A stretch of 64,000 nt of DNA from CAZBRS01 sp964494475 (GTDB taxonomy: Bacteria > Myxococcota_A > UBA9042 > CAZBRS01), in the NCBI GenBank assembly GCA_964494475.1, contig CAZBRS010000008.1, positions 1 to 64,000 on the forward strand. The letters are read 5' to 3'. Below the pieces are notes generated by a model that did no database searches, was not told where the DNA came from, and was given only the letters and a program-made list of their open reading frames with translations. Made by a program: the position numbers and the translations under genes. Position 1 is the first letter of the stretch. Each line of letters starts with the position of its first letter. This document shows, piece after piece, positions 1 through 9,611 of this stretch.

Positions 1-56
1 TAGCCGATGGCCACGGCGATGACGAGGGCGAGGAACACGGCCTCCGAGGTGCTCAT
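1..56 (-). CDS. N-terminal fragment of a probable membrane protein (runs off the window)
   Basis: Only the first 18 residues lie in the window: an ATG at 54-56 followed by a short polar start and then a strongly hydrophobic run, as in a membrane-anchored protein. The ATG overlaps the stop codon of the HIT gene in an ATGA arrangement, so the two genes are probably translated together. The family cannot be told from this much sequence. Confidence 0.5.
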   Translation of the reverse strand, partial: MSTSEAVFLALVIAVAIG

Positions 57-544
57 GACCCGGCCTCGGCGCGGAAGGCCTCGCGCAGCTTGGACCAGGT
101 GGCCGTCAGGGCCTCGGAGACCACCTTGGTGTCGCTGAGCACGGGCATGAAGTTGGTGTCGCCGTTCCAGCGCGGCACGATGTGGACGTGCAGGTGATCC
201 TCGATGCCGGCGCCCGCCGCGCGGCCGAGGTTCATGCCCACGTTGAGGCCGTGCGTCTTCAACGTGCGCGCGACCACGAGCGTGGAGCGGCGCACCAGGT
301 CGAAGAGCCCGGACCATTCGTCGAGCGTAAGCTCGGCCGGCGACCCGACGTGGCGGCGCGGGATCACGAGCACGTGCCCGCCGCTGTAGGGGAATCGGTT
401 CATGAGCACGAACGCGGCCGCCTCCCGGTGCACGAGCAGCGTCTCCTCGTCGCGCTCCGAGGCGAGCGCGTTGCAGAAGACACATCCGGGGGCAGGCTCG
501 GACACGACGTACGACATGCGCCAGGGAGCCCAGAGTTGCTGCAT
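53..544 (-). CDS. HIT family nucleotide hydrolase/transferase
   Basis: A 163-residue protein of the histidine-triad superfamily, which hydrolyses or transfers nucleotidyl groups on small substrates such as Ap4A or AMP-lysine in the cytoplasm. The triad reads H117-L-H119-V-H121 followed by I-V-P-R-W. The N-terminus has a W-x-P-W-R start and a C21-x2-C24 pair, probably half of a zinc site, as in the Ap4A-phosphorylase-like HIT branch of actinobacteria and deltaproteobacteria. The length is normal for the family. Its stop overlaps the start of the next gene leftwards, so it leads a small operon. The exact substrate is not visible from sequence. Confidence 0.9.
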   Translation of the reverse strand: MQQLWAPWRMSYVVSEPAPGCVFCNALASERDEETLLVHREAAAFVLMNRFPYSGGHVLVIPRRHVGSPAELTLDEWSGLFDLVRRSTLVVARTLKTHGLNVGMNLGRAAGAGIEDHLHVHIVPRWNGDTNFMPVLSDTKVVSEALTATWSKLREAFRAEAGS

Positions 545-565
545 GGGAGTCTCCCGTCAAACCGG

Positions 566-595
566 TTGACAGTCTAGGCGCGGGGGGGGTAGAAA
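566..595 (+). promoter_or_regulatory. Putative promoter of the M23 peptidase gene
   Basis: A perfect TTGACA (566-571) is followed after 18 bases by TAGAAA (590-595), 38 bases before the ATG at 634. The spacer holds a run of eight G. The TTGAC also sits in a GTCAA-ACCGG-TTGAC inverted repeat shared with the upstream region of the divergent HIT gene. Confidence 0.5.
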
Positions 596-633
596 TCAAA
601 TCTGGCGCCTTTGAATCCAACCTGACGGACGGC

Positions 634-1968
634 ATGCGGCTTCGGCGACGAGAGGACAATCTCTATCGGGTCGATCTCCTGCGGATCGGCTTGTTCGGCG
701 CCCTGCTCGCCGTCAACTACTGGCTCTTCCTGGCCCCCTCGGACAGCCCCGTGCCATCGCTCGAGGCGCGTCTGCGCGTGCTGCACGAGGTGACCGCCGA
801 GGCCTCCCCGGCGCCCGTGGCGCCGACCGAAGAGGCCGATCCCGGCGCGGTCGCCGGCGCTTTCTCCCGCGGCGACACCATCACCTCGGTGCTCAAGCAC
901 GCCGGGGCCTCGCCCGCCGACGTCAAGCGCTACGTCTCGGCCCTGGGCACGGTGCTCGACTTCCGCTCGCTCAAGGTGGGCGATCGGTTCCAGGTGCGCT
1001 TCGACAGCGGCGCCCTCGCGTCGGTCGAGGTGGCGACGTCGCCGCTCGACGTGTTCGTCGCGCGCCTCCCCGACGAAGCCCCCGAGGGCCTCGATTCGTC
1101 GCTCGAGGTCATGAAGAAGAAGGTCGACGCGGTCCGCAAGGTCGCGCGGCTCGGGTGCGTCATCACCGACAGCCTCTATGCCAGCCTCGCGCGCTGCGGC
1201 GGCGACGACAAGCTGGCGGGGCGCGTCATCGACCTGCTCGGACCCAGCATCGACTTCTACACCGACCTGCGCTACGGAGACACGCTGCGCATCCTGACCG
1301 AAAAGCTCTACATCGGCGATCAGTTCGTCGACTACGACCGCATCCTCGCCATCGAATACGCCGGCCAGGTCCGGCACCAGGTGGCCTACAACTACCAATC
1401 GCCGTCGGGCGACTGGGAGTACTACGACGACGACGGCGAGTCCGTGGCCCGAATGTTCCTTCGTTCGCCGCTCAAGTTCCGGCGCGTGTCGTCGGGCTTC
1501 GACCCGAAGCGCATGCACCCCATCCTGCACAAGGAGAAGGCCCACCTGGCCGTCGACTACGCGGCGGCGACGGGCACGCCCGTGTGGGCCTACGCCGGCG
1601 GCGTGGTCACCTACGCGGCCATGGCGGGTGCCGCCGGCAACCTCGTGAAGATCAAGCACCCCAACGGCTACGTGACCCTCTACGGTCACCTGAAGGGCTT
1701 CAAGAAGGCGCTGAAGGCGGGCGATCGCGTGAACCAGGGCCAGGTCATCGGCTACGTGGGCACCACGGGGCGCTCGACGGGGCCGCACCTGCACTTCGCC
1801 CTGCACCACAAGGGGCGCGCCATCAACCCCTTCAAGGTCGACAACCCGGCGCTGCACAAGCTGCCCCTGGCCCATCGCAAGCACTTCGACGAGGCGGTTC
1901 ACAAGCTGCGCGAGCAGTTGAAGCAGATCCCCGTCGAGCCCCAGCAGCAGGCGCGGCGCACGTCGTAG
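634..1968 (+). CDS. M23 family metallopeptidase (LytM/MepM-like) with N-terminal membrane anchor
   Basis: A 444-residue cell-envelope zinc endopeptidase, expected to cut peptide cross-links in peptidoglycan. After a basic N-terminus comes one hydrophobic segment at about residues 15-35, an uncleaved anchor or signal. A LysM/OapA-like region follows at about 80-145 with the phrase F-S-R-G-D-T. The C-terminal M23 domain at about 285-410 has the zinc ligands H304-x3-D308 and the H385-L-H387-F motif, with a YGHL segment between them. Domain order matches Csd3/MepM-type enzymes. It stands alone and converges with the next gene across a hairpin. All metal-binding residues I can place are intact, so it looks active rather than a degenerate regulator. 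Confidence 0.88.
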   Translation: MRLRRREDNLYRVDLLRIGLFGALLAVNYWLFLAPSDSPVPSLEARLRVLHEVTAEASPAPVAPTEEADPGAVAGAFSRGDTITSVLKHAGASPADVKRYVSALGTVLDFRSLKVGDRFQVRFDSGALASVEVATSPLDVFVARLPDEAPEGLDSSLEVMKKKVDAVRKVARLGCVITDSLYASLARCGGDDKLAGRVIDLLGPSIDFYTDLRYGDTLRILTEKLYIGDQFVDYDRILAIEYAGQVRHQVAYNYQSPSGDWEYYDDDGESVARMFLRSPLKFRRVSSGFDPKRMHPILHKEKAHLAVDYAAATGTPVWAYAGGVVTYAAMAGAAGNLVKIKHPNGYVTLYGHLKGFKKALKAGDRVNQGQVIGYVGTTGRSTGPHLHFALHHKGRAINPFKVDNPALHKLPLAHRKHFDEAVHKLREQLKQIPVEPQQQARRTS

Positions 1969-1980
1969 CCTCACCCCTCG

Positions 1981-2006
1981 CCCCTCTCCATCTTCGTGGA
2001 GAGGGG
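1981..2006. terminator. Bidirectional terminator-like hairpin
   Basis: A perfect 10-bp inverted repeat, CCCCTCTCCA (1981-1990) and TGGAGAGGGG (1997-2006), with a six-base TCTTCG loop. It sits between the convergent stops of the M23 gene and the small membrane protein gene. There is no T-tract, so it may act as a transcript-end stabiliser or as a rho-assisted stop. Confidence 0.6.
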
Positions 2007-2015
2007 GATGCCCAC

Positions 2016-2638
2016 CTACGGTGTGATCGTCAACTTCAGCACGCCCGGCTCCTTCGAGCCCGGGATGGGCACGGCCATCTGGTAGAGGCGCGGGTGCGAC
2101 AGCAGCACCTGCACGCGCCAGGTGCCCGCGGCGAAGGGCCCCGAGAGCGGAGGCCGGCAGGCGAGGAGCAGGCGCGGCTCGCGAGCATGCTGCAGGCTGC
2201 GCGAGCAGAAGCCGGCTTCCTTTCCGTCGGGGCTCGTCCAGGTGGCGTCGAGCACGAACGAGGCGTCGGCCAGCAGATCCTCGATCTCGATCGCCACCGC
2301 CAGCCCGTCGGCCGTCGCCGCGCGGGCGAACGACGTGGCCAGCGGCGCTGCGCCAGGTGTGGCGGCCGCGGTGAAGCCCGCGCGCGTCACGACCGGGACG
2401 GGCGTGCCCATCTCGTAGATCAGCAGGCAGGCCGCGCCGGTGCCGAGCAGGGCCAGCAGCCCGAGCACGCCCTGGAAGCGGCGTCGGCGCGCGGCCTCGC
2501 GGGCCTCGAACACGACGCGGGCCTGCTCGAGGTGTCGGGGTTCGAGGGCGTCGACGTCGGCGGTGGTGTGGCCGCGTTCACGCGCGGCGGCTTCGAGGGC
2601 CAGGCGCAGCAGGTCGTCGTCGTGGCCCTTGGCCACCC

Positions 2639-2642
<4 letters not shown>
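2016..2642 (-). CDS. Single-pass membrane protein of unknown function
   Basis: About 208 residues with no family that I recognise. The N-terminal 55 residues are charged and probably cytoplasmic. One transmembrane segment lies at about 58-80, just after a run of arginines. The remaining ~125 residues would be periplasmic and look beta-rich, with two cysteines that could pair. The start is uncertain: a TTG at 2640-2642 overlaps the stop of the GGDEF gene (TTGA), and a GTG lies two codons further in. The tight overlap makes it the last gene of the argG-argH-GGDEF transcription unit. It could be an output or partner of the cyclase, but this is only a guess from position. Confidence 0.6.
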
Positions 2643-4135
<1,493 letters not shown>

Positions 4136-4167
4136 GGCGCGTACGGTATCCGAGCGCCGCGGCCCTG

Positions 4168-5517
4168 TCAAAGGGTGAACAGGCCGCGCGCGGTCTTCGC
4201 GCCGGTTGCGTATTTCTGCAGGAGGGCGGCGGCCCGGGCGGAGAGGTCGGCCAGGTACGGCAGGGGGTCGGTGCCCGGTGCCCCCGTGTGCGTGCGGGCG
4301 GCGAGCGCGGCGTCGAGGTCGAGCGGTCCCGTACTCCCCGTCGGGTCGGCCTTGGCCGCTCGGTACGCGTCGCGGAAGGGCACCCCGGCGACCACCCGCG
4401 CCAGGGCGGCGTCGGTGGCCAGCAGCTCGGGGGTGCAGGCGGCGCGACAGGCGGCCTCGTCGAGCTCGAGCTTCGTGGCGGCCAGGGTCATGACCTGCAG
4501 CGCGCCGCGTACCTGGGCCAGGCCGGTCAGGAGCGGCCCCTTGCTGCGCTGGAGGTCGCGCTGGTAGCCGGCCGGCAGGCCCTGCAGCAGGCTCGTGACC
4601 TCGACGTAGCGGGCCAGCAGCGAGGCGGGGAGCGCCCGGACCAGCTCGAAGACGTCGGGGTTGCGTTTCTGGGGCATGATCGACGACCCCGTGGTCAGCT
4701 CGACCGGCAGCCGGAAGAAGCGGTGAGCCTCCGACGAGAACCACACGAGGTCGGTGGCCAGGCGGCCGAGGGTCAGCGCGATCTGGTGCAACCCGAAGAG
4801 CGCGAGCCCTTCGAAGCGCCCGCGCGTGTTCTGCACGTACAGCGTGGTGACGTCGGGTTCGTCGAGGCCCAGCAGGCGCGCCGTCAACTCGCGATCGAGG
4901 GGCAGCGGGACCCCGTAGCCGGCGGCCGAGCCCAGGGCTCCGCGCGACGCGGCCTGGAGGGCGGGCTGCAGCGCCTCGAGGTCGCGGAGCAGCCCCTCGG
5001 CGGTGGCGGCCAGCAGGTGGCCTGCCGTGGAGGGCATGGCGCGCCGGGTGTGCGTGTACCCCGGCATGGGCATGCGGTGCCAGGCGTGGGCCTTCTCGGC
5101 GAGCCGCGAGACCAGCTCGAGCACGAGGTCGGCCACCTCGAGCAGCCGCTCGCGGGCGAGCAGGCGCAGCGCGGCGATGACCTGGTCGTTGCGCGAGCGG
5201 CCGGTGTGGATGCGGCGACCCGCCTCACCGCAGCGCGCGGTCAGGAACTCCTCGAGCGCCGTGTGGGCGTCCTCCTGCTCGGGGCGAATCTCGAAGCGCC
5301 CCGCGCTCGCGGCCTCGAACGCCTCGGCGAGGGCCGTCTTCAGCGAGGCGAGGTCGTCGACCGAGAGCAGCCCGATGGCCGCGAGCATCTCGGCGTGGGC
5401 CGCGGAGGCCAGGCAGTCGTAGGGCACGAGCTCGAGGTCGAGGCGCGGATCGTCGCCCGTCGTGAAGGCGAGGACGGCCGCGTCGACCGGCGTGGCCGAG
5501 GTCTCCCAGAGGCGCAT
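4168..5517 (-). CDS. argH: Argininosuccinate lyase
   Basis: A 449-residue enzyme that splits argininosuccinate into arginine and fumarate, the last step of arginine synthesis. It belongs to the fumarase/aspartase superfamily and shows the family signature G-S-S-I-M-P-Q-K-R-N-P-D at about residues 275-287; the second Ser there is on the flexible catalytic loop. Length is normal. It starts 15 bases after argG, so the two form an operon carrying out consecutive steps. Confidence 0.96.
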   Translation of the reverse strand: MRLWETSATPVDAAVLAFTTGDDPRLDLELVPYDCLASAAHAEMLAAIGLLSVDDLASLKTALAEAFEAASAGRFEIRPEQEDAHTALEEFLTARCGEAGRRIHTGRSRNDQVIAALRLLARERLLEVADLVLELVSRLAEKAHAWHRMPMPGYTHTRRAMPSTAGHLLAATAEGLLRDLEALQPALQAASRGALGSAAGYGVPLPLDRELTARLLGLDEPDVTTLYVQNTRGRFEGLALFGLHQIALTLGRLATDLVWFSSEAHRFFRLPVELTTGSSIMPQKRNPDVFELVRALPASLLARYVEVTSLLQGLPAGYQRDLQRSKGPLLTGLAQVRGALQVMTLAATKLELDEAACRAACTPELLATDAALARVVAGVPFRDAYRAAKADPTGSTGPLDLDAALAARTHTGAPGTDPLPYLADLSARAAALLQKYATGAKTARGLFTL

Positions 5518-5532
5518 CGGAAGGTCTCCTCC

Positions 5533-6822
<1,290 letters not shown>

Positions 6823-6853
6823 GGGGGGCTTCCTTGTGGAAGAACGGAACGGC

Positions 6854-6883
6854 ATAGTGTGGCGCGAGGTGTGGGAATGTCAA
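6854..6883 (-). promoter_or_regulatory. Putative promoter of the argGH operon
   Basis: Read on the minus strand, TTGACA (6878-6883) is followed after 18 bases by CACTAT (6854-6859), leaving a leader of roughly 25 bases to the argG start. No clear ARG-box was seen. Confidence 0.5.
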
Positions 6884-6919
6884 CCGTCTTGGGGTCGCGG
6901 AAGCGCCGGCCGCGAGCGC

Positions 6920-7294
6920 CTAAAGCTTGATGCACATGAGGCTGGCGTAGTCCCAGGTGCAGTAGATCTGCTGCTCCTCCAGCCGGCCGAGGGCCACGGA
7001 GCGATCGTCCGACTCGTCGACGGTGCCGGCCAGGTACATGACGGCGATGGAGGCCACTACGGCGGCCGACTTGCCGAGGATGACGACGGCCTCGCCCAGG
7101 GCGACCGTGTCGAGGTTCTCGAGCTTTACGAACGTGTGGTCGAACGTCAGGCGCTCCTTGGGAACGACGACCAGCAGCTTGTACTTTTCGCCAGCATACG
7201 AGACGACGTGGTAGTGGAGCCACGCCGCCACGACCAGCGCCGCCAGCGCGCCCAGGATGAACACGCCGACGCCTCCTCGCGCGAGCCTTCGCAT
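6920..7294 (-). CDS. Small membrane-anchored protein of unknown function
   Basis: A 124-residue protein. A basic start (M-R-R-L-A-R) is followed by one strong transmembrane segment at about residues 9-27, a ~60-residue periplasmic stretch, and a second moderately hydrophobic segment at about 70-90. The C-terminal tail is acidic, with two cysteines. I chose the ATG at 7292-7294 because it directly precedes the hydrophobic segment; a longer reading upstream adds low-complexity Pro/Gly/Arg sequence. Ribosome-binding complementarity is weak. No family recognised. Confidence 0.55.
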   Translation of the reverse strand: MRRLARGGVGVFILGALAALVVAAWLHYHVVSYAGEKYKLLVVVPKERLTFDHTFVKLENLDTVALGEAVVILGKSAAVVASIAVMYLAGTVDESDDRSVALGRLEEQQIYCTWDYASLMCIKL

Positions 7295-7462
7295 GGGGAG
7301 TCCGGGATGGTTGACGGAACGACTATGCCGGGTCCCGCGGGGCTCGTCAACGCCGCCGGGTCGGGCGAGCGGGGCCCCGGAACGTGGCCCGGGCTCCCGC
7401 GACAATCGGGCAACGCTAGAATGCAGACCAGCCAGCCACTCCCGATGAGCCCCCGAGCAGTT

Positions 7463-7550
7463 CGCCGGCTCATGAACCTGACGCTGCTGGCGCCCGATCT
7501 GGTTGAGGCGATTCTACGGGGAGACGAGCCGTCCGGGCTGTCGCTTGCCA
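7463..7550 (+). repeat. 88-bp direct repeat, left copy (remnant of the recombinase-associated gene)
   Basis: This stretch matches 8592-8679 over 88 bases with about seven to eight scattered differences. It translates to the same peptide (R-R-L-M-N-L-T-L then A-P-D-L-V-E-A-I-L-R-G-D) as the middle of the small gene at 8475-8741, but has no start, N-terminal half or C-terminus. It is therefore a broken copy. It lies in the 300-base gene-free stretch between the small membrane protein and the toxin-antitoxin pair, and its last bases supply the -35 box used by that pair. Confidence 0.85.
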
Positions 7551-7573
7551 AGCATTGGACGAGGCCCTATATT
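7545..7573 (+). promoter_or_regulatory. Putative promoter of the toxin-antitoxin operon
   Basis: TTGCCA (7545-7550), 17 bases, then TATATT (7568-7573), a five-of-six match to the -10 consensus and one of the best in the window. It lies 35 bases before the antitoxin ATG. The -35 falls inside the left copy of the 88-bp repeat. Confidence 0.6.
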
Positions 7574-7574
7574 C

Positions 7575-7586
7575 GAATCAGGATTC
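7575..7586. promoter_or_regulatory. Palindromic operator candidate for antitoxin autorepression
   Basis: GAATC-AG-GATTC, a perfect inverted repeat starting one base after the -10 box. Phd/YefM-type antitoxins commonly bind such palindromes overlapping their own promoter. The assignment rests on position and symmetry only. Confidence 0.45.
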
Positions 7587-7607
7587 TGAGCTGTAAAGAG
7601 GTCCGTC

Positions 7608-7910
7608 ATGCGCGACATCGTCCTCTCCGAAGACGTCTTCCCCATCGCCGAGTTCAAGAAGCAGGCGTCGCGCCTGTTCCGCCGAGTGCAGGGCGAGAAG
7701 CGCTCCATCCTGGTCACGCAGAACGGTCGTCCGGTGGGCGTCGTAGTCCCGCCCGAGGAGTACGACCGCATCCGCGAGCGCGAGCGGTTGCTGGCCGCCG
7801 TGCAGGAGGGGTTGCGCCAATCCGAGGCGGGCCAGACGCTATCGAGTGAACAGGTGGATGCCGAGCTTGACCGGGCCCTCGGTGCCCTGCCGACGGCGGG
7901 GGAACGATGA
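7608..7910 (+). CDS. Type II antitoxin, Phd/YefM family
   Basis: A 100-residue protein. The N-terminal ~60 residues have the Phd/YefM DNA-binding pattern: an F-K-K-Q-A-S-R helix, then a strand with V-T-Q-N-G-R-P-V-G-V and the P-E-E-Y-D turn. The acidic, probably disordered C-terminal 40 residues would wrap the toxin. It would neutralise the toxin and repress the operon. It overlaps the toxin gene by four bases (ATGA). The pair lies in a small island between two copies of an 88-bp repeat. Confidence 0.85.
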   Translation: MRDIVLSEDVFPIAEFKKQASRLFRRVQGEKRSILVTQNGRPVGVVVPPEEYDRIRERERLLAAVQEGLRQSEAGQTLSSEQVDAELDRALGALPTAGER

Positions 7911-8197
7911 AGGTGCGGTGGACGCCGCGCGCCCTTGAGGACCTGGTCGCCATAGCGAGGTACATCGCCGCGGACAATCCGGCGGCAGCGCGCTCGCACG
8001 CCGCCAAGCTCAAGGAGCGGGCCGAATCGGTGGCGCAATTCCCCAAACGCGGCCGCGTGATGCCAGAGATCGGCCGGGACGACGTGCGTGAGTTGCTGAT
8101 GGGCAACTATCGCATCGTGTACCGCGTACTCGACGGCGGCTGCGACGTCCTGACGATATTCGAGGGGCACATGCTCTTCCACGGGCTCGACGAGTAG
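7907..8197 (+). CDS. Type II toxin, RelE/ParE family
   Basis: A 96-residue basic protein with the RelE/ParE fold pattern: W-T-P-R-A-L-E-D-L at the start, a helical pair at about 15-45 with A-A-A-R, then G-R-V-M-P-E and the strand R-E-L-L-M-G-N-Y-R-I-V-Y-R, ending in F-E-G-H. The E-L-x2-G-x-Y-R-I-x-Y core is more typical of ParE (gyrase poison) than of ribosome-dependent RelE, but the two cannot be separated with certainty by eye. It is translated from the ATGA overlap with the antitoxin. Confidence 0.85.
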   Translation: MKVRWTPRALEDLVAIARYIAADNPAAARSHAAKLKERAESVAQFPKRGRVMPEIGRDDVRELLMGNYRIVYRVLDGGCDVLTIFEGHMLFHGLDE

Positions 8198-8485
8198 GTG
8201 GCGCCCCAGACCGCTTCGCAAACCGTCGACACGCTGCTGGCCGACCTGGGCCGGCTGGCCCCCGTGTGGGACAACCTGGTGCCGGCCGACCCTCCTTCGC
8301 CAAGGCTTCCGCCTTCGCCAAGGCTACGTCGGACAAGTCGGAGGGCAGGGCAGCAGCGCATCGCGCAGCTCCTCCGGGAGCAGGTCGTCGTCCACACCGA
8401 CCGGATCGAGGTGGCCCTGCGGGCCGACGACCTCGACTCCCTGATCGCCGAGTTGCACCCCGCCGAGGTGGCCCATGGCGCGTAA
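8198..8485 (+). pseudogene. C-terminal remnant of a serine recombinase, carrying an inserted short repeat
   Basis: The open frame starts at a GTG right after the toxin stop and gives 95 residues. The last ~45 (Q-R-I-A-Q-L-L-R-E-Q-V-V-V-H-T-D-R onward) resemble the extreme C-terminus of large serine recombinases, a stretch normally preceded by resolvase and zinc-ribbon domains that are missing here. The segment before it resembles the same protein (L-A-P-V-W-D-N-L) but is interrupted at 8290-8345 by a repeat that happens to keep the frame. The N-terminal >400 residues are absent, so no recombinase activity is expected. It overlaps the next gene by 11 bases. Confidence 0.6.
8290..8345. repeat. 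Short palindromic repeat element with 18-bp internal tandem units
   Basis: The element begins CCCTCC (8290-8295) and ends GGAGGG (8340-8345). Inside, CCTTCGCCAAGGCT occurs twice at an 18-base period (8294-8307 and 8312-8325), followed by CGTCGGACAAGTC. It is inserted in the recombinase remnant without breaking the frame. I recall similar CTTCGCCAAGGCT repeats scattered in other GC-rich environmental genomes, but cannot confirm that here. Confidence 0.6.
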
Positions 8486-8741
8486 AGCGGCGCTCGCCCG
8501 GGCCCATCGCTGGCGGGACCTGCTCGCCAAGGGCGTGTTCCCGACCATGAATGACTTGGCGGATCGCCGGGAACTGGACCGCGCCTACGTGCGCCGGCTC
8601 ATGAACCTGACGCTGCCGGCGCCCGACCTGGTCGAAGCGATCCTACGGGGCGACGAGCCGTCCGGGCTGTCGCTGGCCACGCTGGTCGAGAGCATCCCGA
8701 TGGGATGGGAGGCGCAGCGGCGGGGGTTCGGGGCGGGGTAG
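8475..8741 (+). CDS. Small recombinase-associated HTH-like protein
   Basis: An 88-residue protein that looks complete: a basic helical start (A-R-A-H-R-W-R-D-L-L), a helix-turn-helix-like middle (N-D-L-A-D-R-R-E-L-D-R-A-Y-V-R-R-L), then A-P-D-L-V-E-A-I-L-R-G-D and a W-E-A-Q-R-R end. Proteins of this type are usually encoded directly after large serine recombinases in phage-like or integrative elements, and the gene indeed overlaps a recombinase remnant. The HTH suggests DNA binding; the exact role is unknown. Part of it is duplicated at 7463-7550. Confidence 0.6.
   Translation: MARKAALARAHRWRDLLAKGVFPTMNDLADRRELDRAYVRRLMNLTLPAPDLVEAILRGDEPSGLSLATLVESIPMGWEAQRRGFGAG
8592..8679 (+). repeat. 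88-bp direct repeat, right copy (inside the intact small gene)
   Basis: This copy is part of the complete 88-codon gene and matches 7463-7550 in the same orientation. Together the copies bracket the toxin-antitoxin pair and the recombinase remnant, about 1.13 kb apart start to start. Confidence 0.85.
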
Positions 8742-8882
8742 TTGGGGCGTGCGGGGGTCGTCGGCAGCGCGCCTTCTCCCATGACGCGCGCGACGGAGCC
8801 GCAGTTGAACTGATCCGTGCGGTCCCGGCATGATGTCATCTGCCGACGAGAAACGAGCTTGGAATACGGGAGCTTTCCCTGA

Positions 8883-8910
8883 TTGACGCGGCCCTTCACC
8901 GGTTTATCAT
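8883..8910 (+). promoter_or_regulatory. Putative promoter of the DUF4375-like gene
   Basis: TTGACG (8883-8888), 16 bases, TATCAT (8905-8910, five of six). It lies 38 bases before the ATG at 8948. The 200 bases between the recombinase-associated gene and this one hold no other gene that I can support. Confidence 0.6.
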
Positions 8911-8947
8911 CGTGGCGCTGGGCGGGCACGGGAAGTCGGGGGTAGTC

Positions 8948-9574
8948 ATGACAACCAGCGCCCCTCTTTGGCTTGGGTTTCTTGCCGCGGTCGTCATCGC
9001 TGGCGGAATCGTGTACTGGGCGAGTTGTAGGCCGCAGACTCCTCGCGTCGCAACACAGTCCGTTGATGTCGTAGTCGATGACAAAACCATTGCGGGGAGT
9101 GACGTTTTTGCTCTCATCGAGCCGGTCTGGTATAGGGTGGACATCTACAAGACCTGGACCGAGTACGAAGCGACGCTGCGTCCGTTCAGCGAGAGCCAGC
9201 GCCATTTGTTCGCGATTCAGTGGTACCGTTCTGAGGTCGCCAACGGCGGACACGATCAGTTCTTCTTCAACTCGACGGGGATCGTTTGGGAAGACGCTGT
9301 AAAGGGCTTCGAGGCCATCGGTCTACTCGAAGGAGCGGGCATTCTCCGGACCGCGTCGGGGCGCATAGAGGGCGCGGCTCGCGATCGGTTCAAGCGACAA
9401 GACCAACTTGATCGCGCCAATGCTGACTTCGAAGACCTCGATACGAGGTTTTACAAGCTCGAAGAGAGCGGTGAACTCGACCGTAGGATGCTGGCGTTTG
9501 CCCGGCAACATCCGGCTGACTTCTACTTCAGCGGTCGTGTAGAAAGGTTTGTCGAAACAACGGGCAAACCGTGA
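8948..9574 (+). CDS. Membrane-anchored DUF4375 (DMP19-like) protein
   Basis: A 208-residue protein. A single transmembrane or signal segment at about residues 7-28 ends in W-A-S-C, close to but not a standard lipobox. The soluble part contains Q-W-Y-R-S-E-V-A-N-G-G-H-D-Q-F-F-F-N-S-T, which matches the E-x2-N-G-G-x2-Q-F/Y-F-x-N-S core of DUF4375, the fold of the Neisseria DNA-mimic protein DMP19. The following acidic, helical region would agree with that. An envelope-anchored version cannot simply act as a cytoplasmic DNA mimic. Base composition is visibly lower in GC than its neighbours, so recent acquisition with the adjacent island is likely. ATG chosen for the GGGGG stretch before it. Confidence 0.7.
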   Translation: MTTSAPLWLGFLAAVVIAGGIVYWASCRPQTPRVATQSVDVVVDDKTIAGSDVFALIEPVWYRVDIYKTWTEYEATLRPFSESQRHLFAIQWYRSEVANGGHDQFFFNSTGIVWEDAVKGFEAIGLLEGAGILRTASGRIEGAARDRFKRQDQLDRANADFEDLDTRFYKLEESGELDRRMLAFARQHPADFYFSGRVERFVETTGKP

Positions 9575-9611
9575 GCCATTTCGCAGACCCGTCTGCCCCT
9601 CCAAAAGAGAG

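Noticed and set aside
7571..7582. Possible tRNA T-arm-like TTCGAATC
   Set aside because: No acceptor, anticodon or D-arm pairing fits around it, and it overlaps a promoter and operator.
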